Part shown: positions 14,203 through 22,566 of the stretch, piece by piece | How positions within the stretch are numbered: the stretch's first letter is position 1 | How the letters are laid out: each line of letters begins with the position of its first letter | Virus record (IMG/VR): IMGVR_UViG_3300044511_000202 | Location: 1-64,000 of that record | Direction: 5' to 3' (one strand) | Source of the DNA: a virus | Length of the DNA stretch: 64,000 bases | Notes under the pieces: generated by a model | What the model was told of the DNA's origin: nothing | Database searches by the model: none | Seen by the model: only the letters and a program-made list of their open reading frames with translations | Translations under genes and position numbers: made by a program

Positions 14203-14540
14203 TCACCCACGCGATCCTGACGTTCAAGACGGGCGACTACGACGTCACTCGACCGGGCTCGGGCTCGCGCGTGAACGGCGTATGGACGGAGGCGGCCCCT
14301 GCCGTCACGACGGGTGTGGCCATGGCGATCCAGCCGATCGACGGGCGCGATCTCCAGGAGCTGGCGGAGGGTACCTACGCCGAGGACTACCGGCTGGTGC
14401 TCACGGAGTTCGCGCTCCGCGTGCGCGATGAGGTGGCCTTCGAGGGGGAGCAGTGGACGGTGTACCGCGCGCAGCCGTGGACGCTTCGCGGTGCATCGTG
14501 GACGCGCGCGTACATCTCGCGCAATGAGGTGACACCGTGA
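14199..14540 (+). CDS. Head-tail joining protein candidate
   Basis: 113 residues beginning at the GTG that overlaps the gp10-like stop. Beta-rich, with AIQPIDGRDLQELAEGTYAE and FEGEQWTVYRAQPW, as in phage head-closure/stopper proteins of about this length. Placed between gp10-like and neck genes. Assignment rests on order and fold pattern. Confidence 0.68.
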   Translation: MITHAILTFKTGDYDVTRPGSGSRVNGVWTEAAPAVTTGVAMAIQPIDGRDLQELAEGTYAEDYRLVLTEFALRVRDEVAFEGEQWTVYRAQPWTLRGASWTRAYISRNEVTP

Positions 14541-15355
14541 GCCTGGACTTCGCCGCGATCGAAACCGCGCTCGTAAGCTGGGTGATGCTCGGCACGGGCC
14601 TCGACTCCGCCCACGTGATCCTGGAGGACGCGGGGCACCGTCCGGCGGACGAGCCGTACGCCGTGATCCACATCGGGGACGAGCGCCAGATCGGCCAGGA
14701 CGAGGTGACCCAGAGCGCGAACTACCTCGTATTCGCGGATGTCACCATCACGGCGGTGTCACCCGCGGCCAACACCCTGACGAAGACGGCGCACGGACTC
14801 CTCACCGGAGACGGGCCGGTGAGACTAACGACGACGGGTGGGGCACCTGGCGGACTCGCCGTCGCGACGGACTACTGGGTGATCCGCCTCGACGCCGACA
14901 CGGTGCAGCTCGCGGCGACGTTCGAGGCGTCGCTCGCACTCACCCCGATCGACATCACCAGCGCGGGCACCGGGACGCACGCGATCGTCGACACGCCCAC
15001 CACGCGTCGCGTCGGACAAGAGGTGCTCCGCGAGCACACCGCGCCGTGTGAGCTGGACGTCGAGATTCAGATCGTCGGCGGGAGCAACGTCGGTAACGCG
15101 ACGTCGCGCGCGCTCGCCAGCACCCTGCGCAAGCGCGGCGAGCGCCTCCTGGCGATGCGCGCGATCCTGGAGGGCGCCAACGTATCGGTGCTGCGCTGGC
15201 AACCCGCGCGCAACCTTCTCCCTACCCGACAGCTGGTCACGTTCGAACCGCGCACGGTGCTATCGCTGGTGCTGAGCTGCTCGAACTACGAGAGCGAGCT
15301 TTGCGGCATCGTGGAGCGCGTGTTCGGCACCTTCGAGATCGAGGGCCTGCCCTAG
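14537..15355 (+). CDS. Neck/tail-terminator protein with inserted beta module
   Basis: 272 residues, GTG start with overlap. The N-terminal part (FAAIETALVSWVMLG) and the C-terminal part (SNYESELCGIVERVFGTFEI) fit the phage neck-terminator type that caps the tail. Between them, residues ~72-152 hold an extra domain (TKTAHGLLTGDGPVRLTTTG, DYWVIRLDADTVQLA, LALTPIDITSAGTGTHAI) that is also found inside the sheath protein at 18302. Confidence 0.75.
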   Translation: MSLDFAAIETALVSWVMLGTGLDSAHVILEDAGHRPADEPYAVIHIGDERQIGQDEVTQSANYLVFADVTITAVSPAANTLTKTAHGLLTGDGPVRLTTTGGAPGGLAVATDYWVIRLDADTVQLAATFEASLALTPIDITSAGTGTHAIVDTPTTRRVGQEVLREHTAPCELDVEIQIVGGSNVGNATSRALASTLRKRGERLLAMRAILEGANVSVLRWQPARNLLPTRQLVTFEPRTVLSLVLSCSNYESELCGIVERVFGTFEIEGLP

Positions 15356-15361
15356 CGCGGC

Positions 15362-15370
15362 TGCTAAACT
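15362..15370 (+). promoter_or_regulatory. TGCTANNCT box before structural gene
   Basis: TGCTAAACT ends 12 nt before ATG 15383, with CAGGAGG between them. Same form and position as the boxes at 9013 and 18274. Confidence 0.45.
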
Positions 15371-15382
15371 CAGGAGGCACAC

Positions 15383-15802
15383 ATGGCGACTTTTAACCGC
15401 TTCGAAGTCTTCAGCGAGAACCTCGCCGAGAAGGTTCACAACCTCGACACCGACACCCTCAAGGTGTACCTGTCCAACACCGCCCCGAACGTGGCGACGC
15501 ACACCGTCAAGGCGGACATCGCGGAGATCGCGGGTGGTAACGGCTACACGGCCGGCGGACACGACACCCAGAACGCCACGAGCAGGTCGGGCGCCGTCAC
15601 GTCGGTGACCGGCGTGGACATCACGATCACGGCAACCGGCGGAAGCGTGGGGCCGTTTCGCTACGCGATCCTCTACAACGACACCCCGACGTCCCCGGCC
15701 GACCCCCTGATCGGCTACTGGGATTACGGCTCGTCGATCACGCTCAACGACACCGAGCCCTTCCTGGTGGACTTCGGCGCGAGCATGTTCACGGTGGGGT
15801 AG
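15383..15802 (+). CDS. Virion structural protein, 139 aa
   Basis: All-beta protein with the segment FRYAILYNDTPTSPADPLIG, then YWDYGSSITLNDTEPF. This LYNDTP...PLIGYWDYG pattern is frequent in phage structural genes near tail fibres, with no biochemical role known to me. It follows the neck genes and precedes the glycine-rich fibre. Preceded by a strong AGGAGG. Confidence 0.75.
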   Translation: MATFNRFEVFSENLAEKVHNLDTDTLKVYLSNTAPNVATHTVKADIAEIAGGNGYTAGGHDTQNATSRSGAVTSVTGVDITITATGGSVGPFRYAILYNDTPTSPADPLIGYWDYGSSITLNDTEPFLVDFGASMFTVG

Positions 15803-15808
15803 TCCGCG

Positions 15809-17137
15809 ATGATGATCCTCAATCCCAGCTCGCTGATCCGGGTGGTCACCACGACGGGTGCCGACATCGAGTGCCACGCGTCGTGGGTGGATCGCGTGGA
15901 CGCGACCGGCGTTCAGACGCCCGACACCGACAACGTGATCGTCACCACCGCCACCACCACCACCCTGGTGGGTTCGCCGAGCGCTGGTACCAAGCGCAAC
16001 GTCAAGCTGCTGACGATCGTCAACGTGGACGTGACCGCGCAGACGCTCACGCTCGAGCACAGCGACGGCACCCAGGTGGTGAGCCTCCCCTCGTGTCACA
16101 ACGTGACGCTGCAACCGGGCGACTCGATCACCGTCGACGACACCGGCAAGATCACGCTGTCCAGCGCCTCGATGCCCCGCGAGATCCAGATCTTCACCAC
16201 CCCGGGCGCGAACACGTGGACGAAGCCCACATCGTTCACGCCGTTGTACGTTGTTGTGCAGTGCATCGGCGCGGGCGGCGGCGGCGGCGGCGGCTCCTCA
16301 CAGACCGGCGCCGTGGTCCGTACGGGTGGCTGCGGCGGCGGCGGCGGCGGGTACGCGGAGGCGACCGTGCGCGCGAGCGAGCTGGGAGCCACCGAGACCG
16401 TCACCGTCGGGACAGGCGGTACGGCGGGCACGGCCGGAGCCTCGGGCGCCGACGGTGGTAACGGCGGACTCGGGAGCGCGTCATCCTTCGGCGCAGCCCC
16501 GATCGTTCGAGCTGGTGGCGGAGGCGGCGGCTCTTTCGGTGACAACGCGTCCACCGCTGGTGGCGGCGGCGGCGGCGGCGGGTTCGGCGACGGCGCCACT
16601 GGTACGACGGCCGGCGGCACCGGCGGGATTCCCGGCACCGGATCGCTGACGTCGGTCGGGCGCACCGGCGCGATCGGCGGGGCGAACGGTTCGGCCGGCG
16701 GGTACGCGGAGGACGGCGGCGGCGGAGGCGGTGGTCACACGAACACCCCCGCCAACGGTCCCGGAGGTACCTCGATCCGCGGCGGCGGCGGTGGTGGTTG
16801 CGGCGGCGGCGCGACTGTCGCCCCCGCGACCGTCAACGCGACAGCCGGCGGCGCCTCGGGCACGTGCGTGGCCGCGGGCGGTGGCGGCGGCGCGGCCGGT
16901 ACGAGCGGCGCCTCCCCCACGGCGGGCACCGCCGGCTCCGACGGGAACACCCTCCGCGCGGGGCACGGCGGCGGCGGCGGCGGCGGCACGATCACGGCCA
17001 GCACCAACGGCGGTGGCGGCGGTAACGGTGGCGCGCCCGGTGGCGGTGGCGGCGGCGGCGGGGTTGGGTCGAACACGGGTACCGGCGGAGCGGGCGGGGC
17101 GGGCGCGCGCGGCGAGGTGCGGGTGTACTGCTGGTGA
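15809..17137 (+). CDS. Glycine-rich adhesin/tail-fibre-like protein
   Basis: 442 residues. The N-terminal ~120 residues are a beta domain (TRxVTTTG...LTLEHSDGTQVVSL). Then FTTPGANTWTKPTSFTPLYV leads into ~290 residues dominated by Gly (many GGGGGGG runs) with few hydrophobic residues, ending GARGEVRVYCW. Such Gly-rich tails form polyglycine-II sandwiches in phage receptor-binding adhesins and vary in their loops. It probably contributes to host binding. The repeats make this DNA prone to recombination. Confidence 0.8.
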   Translation: MMILNPSSLIRVVTTTGADIECHASWVDRVDATGVQTPDTDNVIVTTATTTTLVGSPSAGTKRNVKLLTIVNVDVTAQTLTLEHSDGTQVVSLPSCHNVTLQPGDSITVDDTGKITLSSASMPREIQIFTTPGANTWTKPTSFTPLYVVVQCIGAGGGGGGGSSQTGAVVRTGGCGGGGGGYAEATVRASELGATETVTVGTGGTAGTAGASGADGGNGGLGSASSFGAAPIVRAGGGGGGSFGDNASTAGGGGGGGGFGDGATGTTAGGTGGIPGTGSLTSVGRTGAIGGANGSAGGYAEDGGGGGGGHTNTPANGPGGTSIRGGGGGGCGGGATVAPATVNATAGGASGTCVAAGGGGGAAGTSGASPTAGTAGSDGNTLRAGHGGGGGGGTITASTNGGGGGNGGAPGGGGGGGGVGSNTGTGGAGGAGARGEVRVYCW

Positions 17138-17145
17138 GGTGACGC

Positions 17146-18252
17146 ATGGCTGACTGGTTCGACGGAAACGACGAATCGGGCGATAGCCGCTGGTTCGATC
17201 GCGACGTACCCGACGTCACGTCGAACAGCTACTACCTCACCGCGAGCGCGGGCGCCGTACCGATCACCGGCACGGCCGCGGGGCTCAAGGCTTCGAGGAA
17301 CGTCGTCGCGGGCGCGGGTGACGTACCGATCACCGGCACGGCCGCGGGGCTCAAGGCTTCGAGGAACGTCGTCGCGAGCGCGGGCGACGTGCCGATCACC
17401 GGCACGGTCGCGGGCCTCAAGGCTTCGAGGAACGTCGTCGCGAGCGCGGGCGCCGTGCCGATCACCGGCACGGCCGCGACCCTAAGCCGCTTCTATCCTC
17501 TCACCGCGAGCGCGGGCGCCGTGCCGATCACCGGCACGGTCGCGGGGCTCAAGGCTTCGAGGAACGTCGTCGCGAGCGCGGGCTCCGTGCCGATCACCGG
17601 CACGGCCGCGGGGCTGAGGCGAACGCTCACCCTCACCGCGAGCGCGGGCGCCGTCCCTGTCACGGGCACGGCCGCGGGGCTGAGGCGAACGCTCACCCTC
17701 ACCGCGGGCGCGGGCGCCGTGCCGATCACCGGCACGGCCGCGGGGCTCAAGGCTTCGAGGAACGTCGTCGCGAGCGCGGGCGCCGTGCCGATCACCGGCA
17801 CCGCGGCGGGGCTGAGGCGATCGCTCACCCTCACCGCGAGCGCGGGCGCCGTGTCGGTCACCGGCACGGCCGCAACCCTGAGCCGCTCCTACGCGCTCGT
17901 CGCATCTGCGGGCGCCGTCCCGATCGCGGGCACGGCCGCGGGACTCAGGACTTCGAGGAGCCTCGCCGCGCTGGCGGGCGCGGCGGGGATCTCGGGAACA
18001 GCCGCGACTCTAAGCCGCTTCTACCCCCTCACCGCGAGCGCGGGCGCCGTCCCGATCGCCGGCACCGCGGCGGGGCTGCTGTACACACCGTCCGCACCCG
18101 AGAACGTGGTGGCGTGGAGCGTGGAGCGTGGACCGCTCGTGCAGGCTCCGCCGAACCCCTCCGTGAGCATCGGGTGGAAGGCAGAGCGCGGCCCCGCTAC
18201 TCCAGCTCCACCGGCCGGTACTCCAGTCCAAATCAGCTGGAGGACGCCGTAG
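17146..18252 (+). CDS. Tandem-repeat virion protein (22-aa repeat)
   Basis: 368 residues built from about 14 copies of a 22-residue unit (ASAGAVPITGTAAGLKASRN type), DNA period 66 nt, between about 17230 and 18080. Each unit ends in a variable six residues (KASRNVV, SRFYPLT, RRTLTLT). A short acidic N-terminus (MADWFDGNDESG) and a C-terminal tail rich in Pro/Trp flank the array. Repeats ending GTAAxL occur in other phage structural proteins. Likely a surface fibre or spacer; copy number should vary among relatives. Confidence 0.8.
   Translation: MADWFDGNDESGDSRWFDRDVPDVTSNSYYLTASAGAVPITGTAAGLKASRNVVAGAGDVPITGTAAGLKASRNVVASAGDVPITGTVAGLKASRNVVASAGAVPITGTAATLSRFYPLTASAGAVPITGTVAGLKASRNVVASAGSVPITGTAAGLRRTLTLTASAGAVPVTGTAAGLRRTLTLTAGAGAVPITGTAAGLKASRNVVASAGAVPITGTAAGLRRSLTLTASAGAVSVTGTAATLSRSYALVASAGAVPIAGTAAGLRTSRSLAALAGAAGISGTAATLSRFYPLTASAGAVPIAGTAAGLLYTPSAPENVVAWSVERGPLVQAPPNPSVSIGWKAERGPATPAPPAGTPVQISWRTP
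17230..18080 (+). repeat. 66-bp tandem repeat array
   Basis: About 14 near-identical in-frame units, e.g. GCCGTGCCGATCACCGGCAC recurs many times. The units alternate among three versions of the variable part, so the array appears to have grown by block duplication rather than by one-unit steps. Confidence 0.85.
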
Positions 18253-18273
18253 GGGCGTCTCCCGGTACCCACC

Positions 18274-18282
18274 TGCTACACT
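18274..18282 (+). promoter_or_regulatory. TGCTANNCT box before tail sheath
   Basis: TGCTACACT ends 19 nt before ATG 18302, with GGAGGG between. Identical to the box at 33223 and to the promoter of the small terminase (61107-61115). Confidence 0.5.
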
Positions 18283-18301
18283 TACGACGGAGGGCGCAAG
18301 C

Positions 18302-19942
18302 ATGGCCACGATCCCCGATATCACTGTAAACGTGCGACTCAACAACACCGGCGTCCCCGGAGCCGGCTTCGGCCTCCCGCTGGTGATCGACTACAGCGCC
18401 ACGCTCGGCGGCGACCGCATCCGCTACTACCGCAGCGTCGGTGAGGCCCTCGACGACGGCCACGCCGATGACGGGGCGACGATCGCGCTCCTCTCCGCGA
18501 TCTTCAACCAAGAGGTGCACCCCGTGAGGGTGGCCGTCGGTCGCGGCCTGCTCCCGCCCACCCAGCGCTACGCCGTGAACGTGGAGCGCGTCGTCGCAAA
18601 CTACACCTACCGCCTGAACGTGTTCGGCGAGGGGTTCGCCGAGACCGACATCGCGGTCACGACGACGAGCGGCGATCTCACGTTCGTGGACGGTGACGTG
18701 ACGGTGGGCACCGACACCATCGCAGAAGCCGCGCACGGCATGGTGACGGGAGCCGGGCCCTTCCGCGTCTCCAACGCGGGCGGCGCCCTCCCCGCCGGTC
18801 TGGCCGCGGACACGGACTACTGGATCATCGCCCCGACGACAGGTACCTACAAGCTCGCCAGCTCTCGCGCGAACGCGCTCGCGCTCACCCCCGTGGACAT
18901 CACGGCGGCGGCCGGCGGCGGCACCCACACGCTCCGGCGCGTGCAGAACGACGTGATCGTGGCCCAGCTCGTCCAGGCCCTGAACGACGTGGTGGCGAAC
19001 ACGTACACCGCGGCGCAGGTTGTTGGCGCGGGCGAGACCGACACGCTCACCGTCACCGCGGACGCGGCCGGCGCGTGGTTCTCGCTGGCGGTTCCAACCG
19101 CCTCGATCAAGGATCTCGGCATCCAGCAGAACCACGCCGACCCCGGCGTGGCCACGGATCTCGCCGAGCTGATGGACGCCGACGGCGACTGGTACGCGTT
19201 CGTTCACCCGATGAACTCGAAGGCCGTGGTGCTCGCCGCGGCGGCGTGGGCCGAGGCGAACGCGCGCATCTACTACGCGGACAGCAACGATACCGACTCG
19301 ATCACCACGACGTTCTCCACCGGCGTCTCCACGGACACGCTCGCCGCGATCAAGGATCTGGGGTACCGGCGCACCCTGCTCCAGTACCACCACATCCCGG
19401 GCCAGGCGATCGGCGCTGCCCTCGCGGGGTACCTGGTGCCGCTGCGCCCGGGTCGCTGGACGGCGAAGTACAAGACGCTCGTGGGTATCTCGCCCACGGT
19501 GCTCACGACGACGCACCTCACGAACCTGGAGGCGCGTCGAGGCAACGCCTACGTGACGCGAGCGGGGCGCAACATCACGATCAACGGCCAGGTGGCGAAC
19601 ACCACGTGGCTCTTCCTCGACAACGTGGTCCGCGTGGACTGGCTGGTGGACGACCTGTCGCGTACGCTCTTCGGCGTACTCTCGGGGAACGACATCGTGT
19701 CCATGACGGACGACGACATCCAGGGCAAGCTCGCGGGCGGCGCGCGCGGCACGCTCGCTCGAGCCATCGCTCCCAACCGCACCGTGTTCCGCAACGACCC
19801 CGAGCCCACCGCGAGCTTCCCGACGCTCGCCGAGATCGACGACGCCGACCAGGCCGCGCGCCAGGTGACCGGCGTCGTAATCTCCGGCGAGCTGGCCGGC
19901 GCGGTTCACGGCATCACCGTGGACGTCGTGGCGACGTTCTAG
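18302..19942 (+). CDS. Tail sheath protein (DUF3383)
   Basis: 546 residues. N-terminal IPDITVNVRLNNTGVPGAGF and the C-terminal part with AAWAEANARIYYADSND, YQRRTLL-like GYRRTLLQYHH and LTNLEARRGNAYVTRAGRN are characteristic of DUF3383 sheath proteins. It shows the tail is contractile. Residues ~126-212 contain an inserted beta module (TIAEAAHGMVTGAGPFRVS, DYWIIAPTTGTYKLASS, LALTPVDITAAAGGGTH) shared with the neck protein at 14537. Confidence 0.92.
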   Translation: MATIPDITVNVRLNNTGVPGAGFGLPLVIDYSATLGGDRIRYYRSVGEALDDGHADDGATIALLSAIFNQEVHPVRVAVGRGLLPPTQRYAVNVERVVANYTYRLNVFGEGFAETDIAVTTTSGDLTFVDGDVTVGTDTIAEAAHGMVTGAGPFRVSNAGGALPAGLAADTDYWIIAPTTGTYKLASSRANALALTPVDITAAAGGGTHTLRRVQNDVIVAQLVQALNDVVANTYTAAQVVGAGETDTLTVTADAAGAWFSLAVPTASIKDLGIQQNHADPGVATDLAELMDADGDWYAFVHPMNSKAVVLAAAAWAEANARIYYADSNDTDSITTTFSTGVSTDTLAAIKDLGYRRTLLQYHHIPGQAIGAALAGYLVPLRPGRWTAKYKTLVGISPTVLTTTHLTNLEARRGNAYVTRAGRNITINGQVANTTWLFLDNVVRVDWLVDDLSRTLFGVLSGNDIVSMTDDDIQGKLAGGARGTLARAIAPNRTVFRNDPEPTASFPTLAEIDDADQAARQVTGVVISGELAGAVHGITVDVVATF

Positions 19943-19951
19943 GAGGACCCC

Positions 19952-20389
19952 ATGGCCAACAAGACACCGTACAACGTCAAGAAGATCATGTGCACGTGGG
20001 GCCCCCACACGATGGAGGGGTGGTTCGACGGCACGTTCCTGGAGGTGGAGGCCGACGAGGACGGCACCGTCAAGCACGTGGGCGCCGACGGGCGCGCCAC
20101 CGTCGCCCTCTCGTGCAACAAGGGCGCGCAGATCACCATCACGCTCGCCCAGTCCAGCGCCAGCAACGACTTCCTGTCGGACAACATGCCCGACTCGGAC
20201 AAGAACTCGCTCCCGTGCTACGAGTTCCAGGCAAAGGACCTGAACGGCAACTCCGTGGTCCACGCCGAGGTGTGCTGGATCAAGAAGGTGGCGAAGGTGG
20301 AGTACGGCGAGGAGGTGCTGGCGCGCAAGTGGATGCTGGACACCGAGCGCTGCAAGTTCGTCATCAAGGGTGAGGCGGTGGCCGCGTGA
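19952..20389 (+). CDS. Tail tube protein (DUF3277-like)
   Basis: 145 residues, directly after the sheath with AGGAGG. DGRATVALSCNKGAQITITLAQSSASNDFL is the typical tube signature (strand, then ALSQSSxSND). Forms the inner tube inside the sheath. The order sheath-tube-chaperone-tape measure is standard. Confidence 0.92.
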   Translation: MANKTPYNVKKIMCTWGPHTMEGWFDGTFLEVEADEDGTVKHVGADGRATVALSCNKGAQITITLAQSSASNDFLSDNMPDSDKNSLPCYEFQAKDLNGNSVVHAEVCWIKKVAKVEYGEEVLARKWMLDTERCKFVIKGEAVAA

Positions 20390-20793
20390 GCGGCGATCAC
20401 AAGGAGCGCGTGATCGCGGGGGTGAAGGTCATCACGAAGCCCTTCGACGCGATGACGGCCTTCGAGCTGGGGCCCGAGGCGGCCCTCGTGATGACGCCCC
20501 TCCTCTCCCGCCTCAAGGACGGGCTCCAGCCGTCGGACGATCTCGCCGAGCTGGGTCCCGCCATCATGGGCATGGCGTCGCAGCTCACGGGCGGGAAGCT
20601 CCGCGCGCTCGCACCGAAGCTCCTCGCGCGCACCCAGGTGGTGGTCAACAACGAGCTGGTACCGCTCGTCGACGAGGCCGCGATCAACAAGGCGTTTTCC
20701 GGCGAGCGAGCCGGGGCGCTCTTCGGCGCGCTCGTGTTCGCGGCGGAGGTGTCATTCGGCGCGTTTTTCGCCGGAAGCGTCCCCCGCGGGTAG
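20386..20793 (+). CDS. Tail assembly chaperone, short form
   Basis: 135 residues, GTG start overlapping the tube stop. It begins with a beta part (VIAGVKVITKPFDAMTAFELG) and continues helical, like gpG-type chaperones of DUF3383-type myoviruses. It ends at 20793, but a second frame continues to the tape measure and is reached by a -1 shift near its 3' end. Confidence 0.85.
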   Translation: MSGDHKERVIAGVKVITKPFDAMTAFELGPEAALVMTPLLSRLKDGLQPSDDLAELGPAIMGMASQLTGGKLRALAPKLLARTQVVVNNELVPLVDEAAINKAFSGERAGALFGALVFAAEVSFGAFFAGSVPRG

Positions 20794-20996
20794 TCGATCC
20801 GGACTGCCTGGACGCGCCCCTCAAGAACCTACAGCCGGAGCACGTGCGGGCGTGGCCGGCGTGGCGCCTCGTGCTCGAGGGCCATGAGAAGCTCGGCGAC
20901 GTCAAGCGGATGACGCTCGACGAGGTGGATCTCTACAACCTCGGCCTGGACTCGATGGAGGCCGCTCGCAAGGAGGCCCGATGGCGGAAAACGTAG
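20386..20996 (+). CDS. Tail assembly chaperone, frameshifted long form
   Basis: After codon TTC at 20767-20769 the ribosome would step back one base (slippery GTTTTTC at 20763-20769; CCCCC at 20781-20785 is a second candidate) and continue CRKRPPRVVDPDCLDAPLKN... to the stop at 20996, overlapping the tape-measure start by 16 nt. The added ~75 residues include PEHVRAWPAWRLVLEGH, which has no start codon of its own in good context. Lambda gpG/gpGT precedent supports a programmed shift, to be tested experimentally. Confidence 0.75.
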
Positions 20997-22564
20997 CGGA
21001 CTTCGCGGCCCGCCTCGGGCTCGACATCTCCGAGAAGGAGTGGCAGCGCGGTTTCGCCTGGACGCAGAAGATGGGGCAGAGGCTCCACCAGATGCGTACC
21101 GAGGCGGGCGACGCTGCGGCCCGGGGCATCGACGTCTCCAAGGCCATGGGCCTGATCGGCATCACCGCTCCGAAGGCGGCGACGGCGAGTTTCAACTGGG
21201 CCGGCGCGCTCACCACGGTAGCGAAGGCGGCGGCGGCGGCGGGCGCGGCCATCGGCGGCGCGGCGGCGGCGCTCGCGTACATGGTGCACGGCACGCTCGA
21301 GTCCTTCGGGCGCGTCGACGATCTCCGCCAGATGACGGGTCTCACGAACGAGGAGATCCAGGAGTTCGGCTACGTCGCGGAGCACGAGGGCTCCTCGCTC
21401 GAAGCGTTCGCGGGTGGCGTCAAGAAGCTCTTCCTCGCCCTCAAGCACGGTGGCGAGGACAGCGAAGAGGCCGTGAAGGCCCTCCAGTCGGTGGGCATCG
21501 CGGGCCAGCGCGTGCAGGACATCATCTCCGGCAAGGAGCCGCTCTCCGAGTCGCTCTTGGATATCGCCACGGCGTTCCAGAGCATGGAGGACGGGCCGAA
21601 GAAGTCGGCGCTGGCGATGGCGCTCTTCGGTAAGACGGGCGGCGAGCTGATCCCGTTCCTGAACCAGGGGCGCAACGGGGTGCAGGCGCTCCGCGATCGC
21701 GCGCGCGAGCTGGGCCTCGTCATCGAGGAGGACACCGTCGCGGCGGGCGCGAACCTCGGCGACCAGCTGACGGACATCACGAAGGTGGTGGGCGGTCTGA
21801 AGAACCAGCTCATCGCGGCCCTCATCCCGTCAATCCGCCAGGGCGCGGACGCCGTGATGCTCTGGATCCGCGGGAACCGCGAGCTGCTCCAGCAAAAGGT
21901 GCGGGACTTCGCCGAGGCGATCGTCGCCGGGGTCCAGAAGCTCGTGGCGGCGGTGGAGTGGCTGTACGCGAACCGCGAGCTGCTTACTAAACCGCTCTCC
22001 GTGCTCATCGAGTCGGTGGAGGGTGCGGCCAAGATCATCCAGTTCCTGGTGGAGACGATCAACTCCATCAAGAGCGCGGTGGCCCCGGTGCTCGAGTGGC
22101 TCGCCGACAAGTTCGGCTTTGTGGCGGACGCCGTCAACAAGGTGGCGGACGGCATCAACCGGATCACGGGCGGCGGTGGTGATGGCGAGGACGGCGGTAA
22201 GAAGGGGTGGGGTTCGAAGGCCAGGGACGCGGTAGTGGACACGGCCCTGGGGCCGGTCTGGAACGCCGTGCGCGGGAAGAACCCCCTCAAGTCGGGCATC
22301 TTCAACCTGCTCGCGGACGAGACCGGGGCTCCGAAGGGTAACCTGGACTCGATCGACTGGACAGCGGGGCTCGGAGCCGCGACGCCCACGCTCCCCAGTT
22401 CCTCCACGTCCAACGTCACCAACGCGCCGGTGTTCGACGTGACTACGCAGATCGAGGTGCACGCCACCCCGGGCATGTCGGCCGCTGACGTCGCGGACGC
22501 CGTTACGACTCAGTTCGACGAGATGTGGGACGCGAAACTCCGACAGGCGAAGGGAGGAGGGTAG
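20981..22564 (+). CDS. Tape measure protein
   Basis: 527 residues. N-terminal domain ARLGLDISEKEWQRGFAWTQ, then a hydrophobic Ala/Gly-rich helix (KAAAAAGAAIGGAAAALAYM) and the pattern DDLRQMTGLTNEEIQEFGYV, typical of tape measures of this group, followed by long helices. At ~1.5 Å per residue this predicts a tail of roughly 80 nm, an estimate from known tape measures. Its start overlaps the frameshifted chaperone. Confidence 0.93.
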   Translation: MAENVADFAARLGLDISEKEWQRGFAWTQKMGQRLHQMRTEAGDAAARGIDVSKAMGLIGITAPKAATASFNWAGALTTVAKAAAAAGAAIGGAAAALAYMVHGTLESFGRVDDLRQMTGLTNEEIQEFGYVAEHEGSSLEAFAGGVKKLFLALKHGGEDSEEAVKALQSVGIAGQRVQDIISGKEPLSESLLDIATAFQSMEDGPKKSALAMALFGKTGGELIPFLNQGRNGVQALRDRARELGLVIEEDTVAAGANLGDQLTDITKVVGGLKNQLIAALIPSIRQGADAVMLWIRGNRELLQQKVRDFAEAIVAGVQKLVAAVEWLYANRELLTKPLSVLIESVEGAAKIIQFLVETINSIKSAVAPVLEWLADKFGFVADAVNKVADGINRITGGGGDGEDGGKKGWGSKARDAVVDTALGPVWNAVRGKNPLKSGIFNLLADETGAPKGNLDSIDWTAGLGAATPTLPSSSTSNVTNAPVFDVTTQIEVHATPGMSAADVADAVTTQFDEMWDAKLRQAKGGG

Positions 22565-22566
22565 TC

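Noticed and set aside
18233-20263. A 676-codon open frame on the minus strand
   Set aside because: It lies opposite the sheath and tube genes, which have clear families and ribosome-binding sites. The opposite frame is open because of high GC; its product is Arg/His/Val-rich without any fold pattern.
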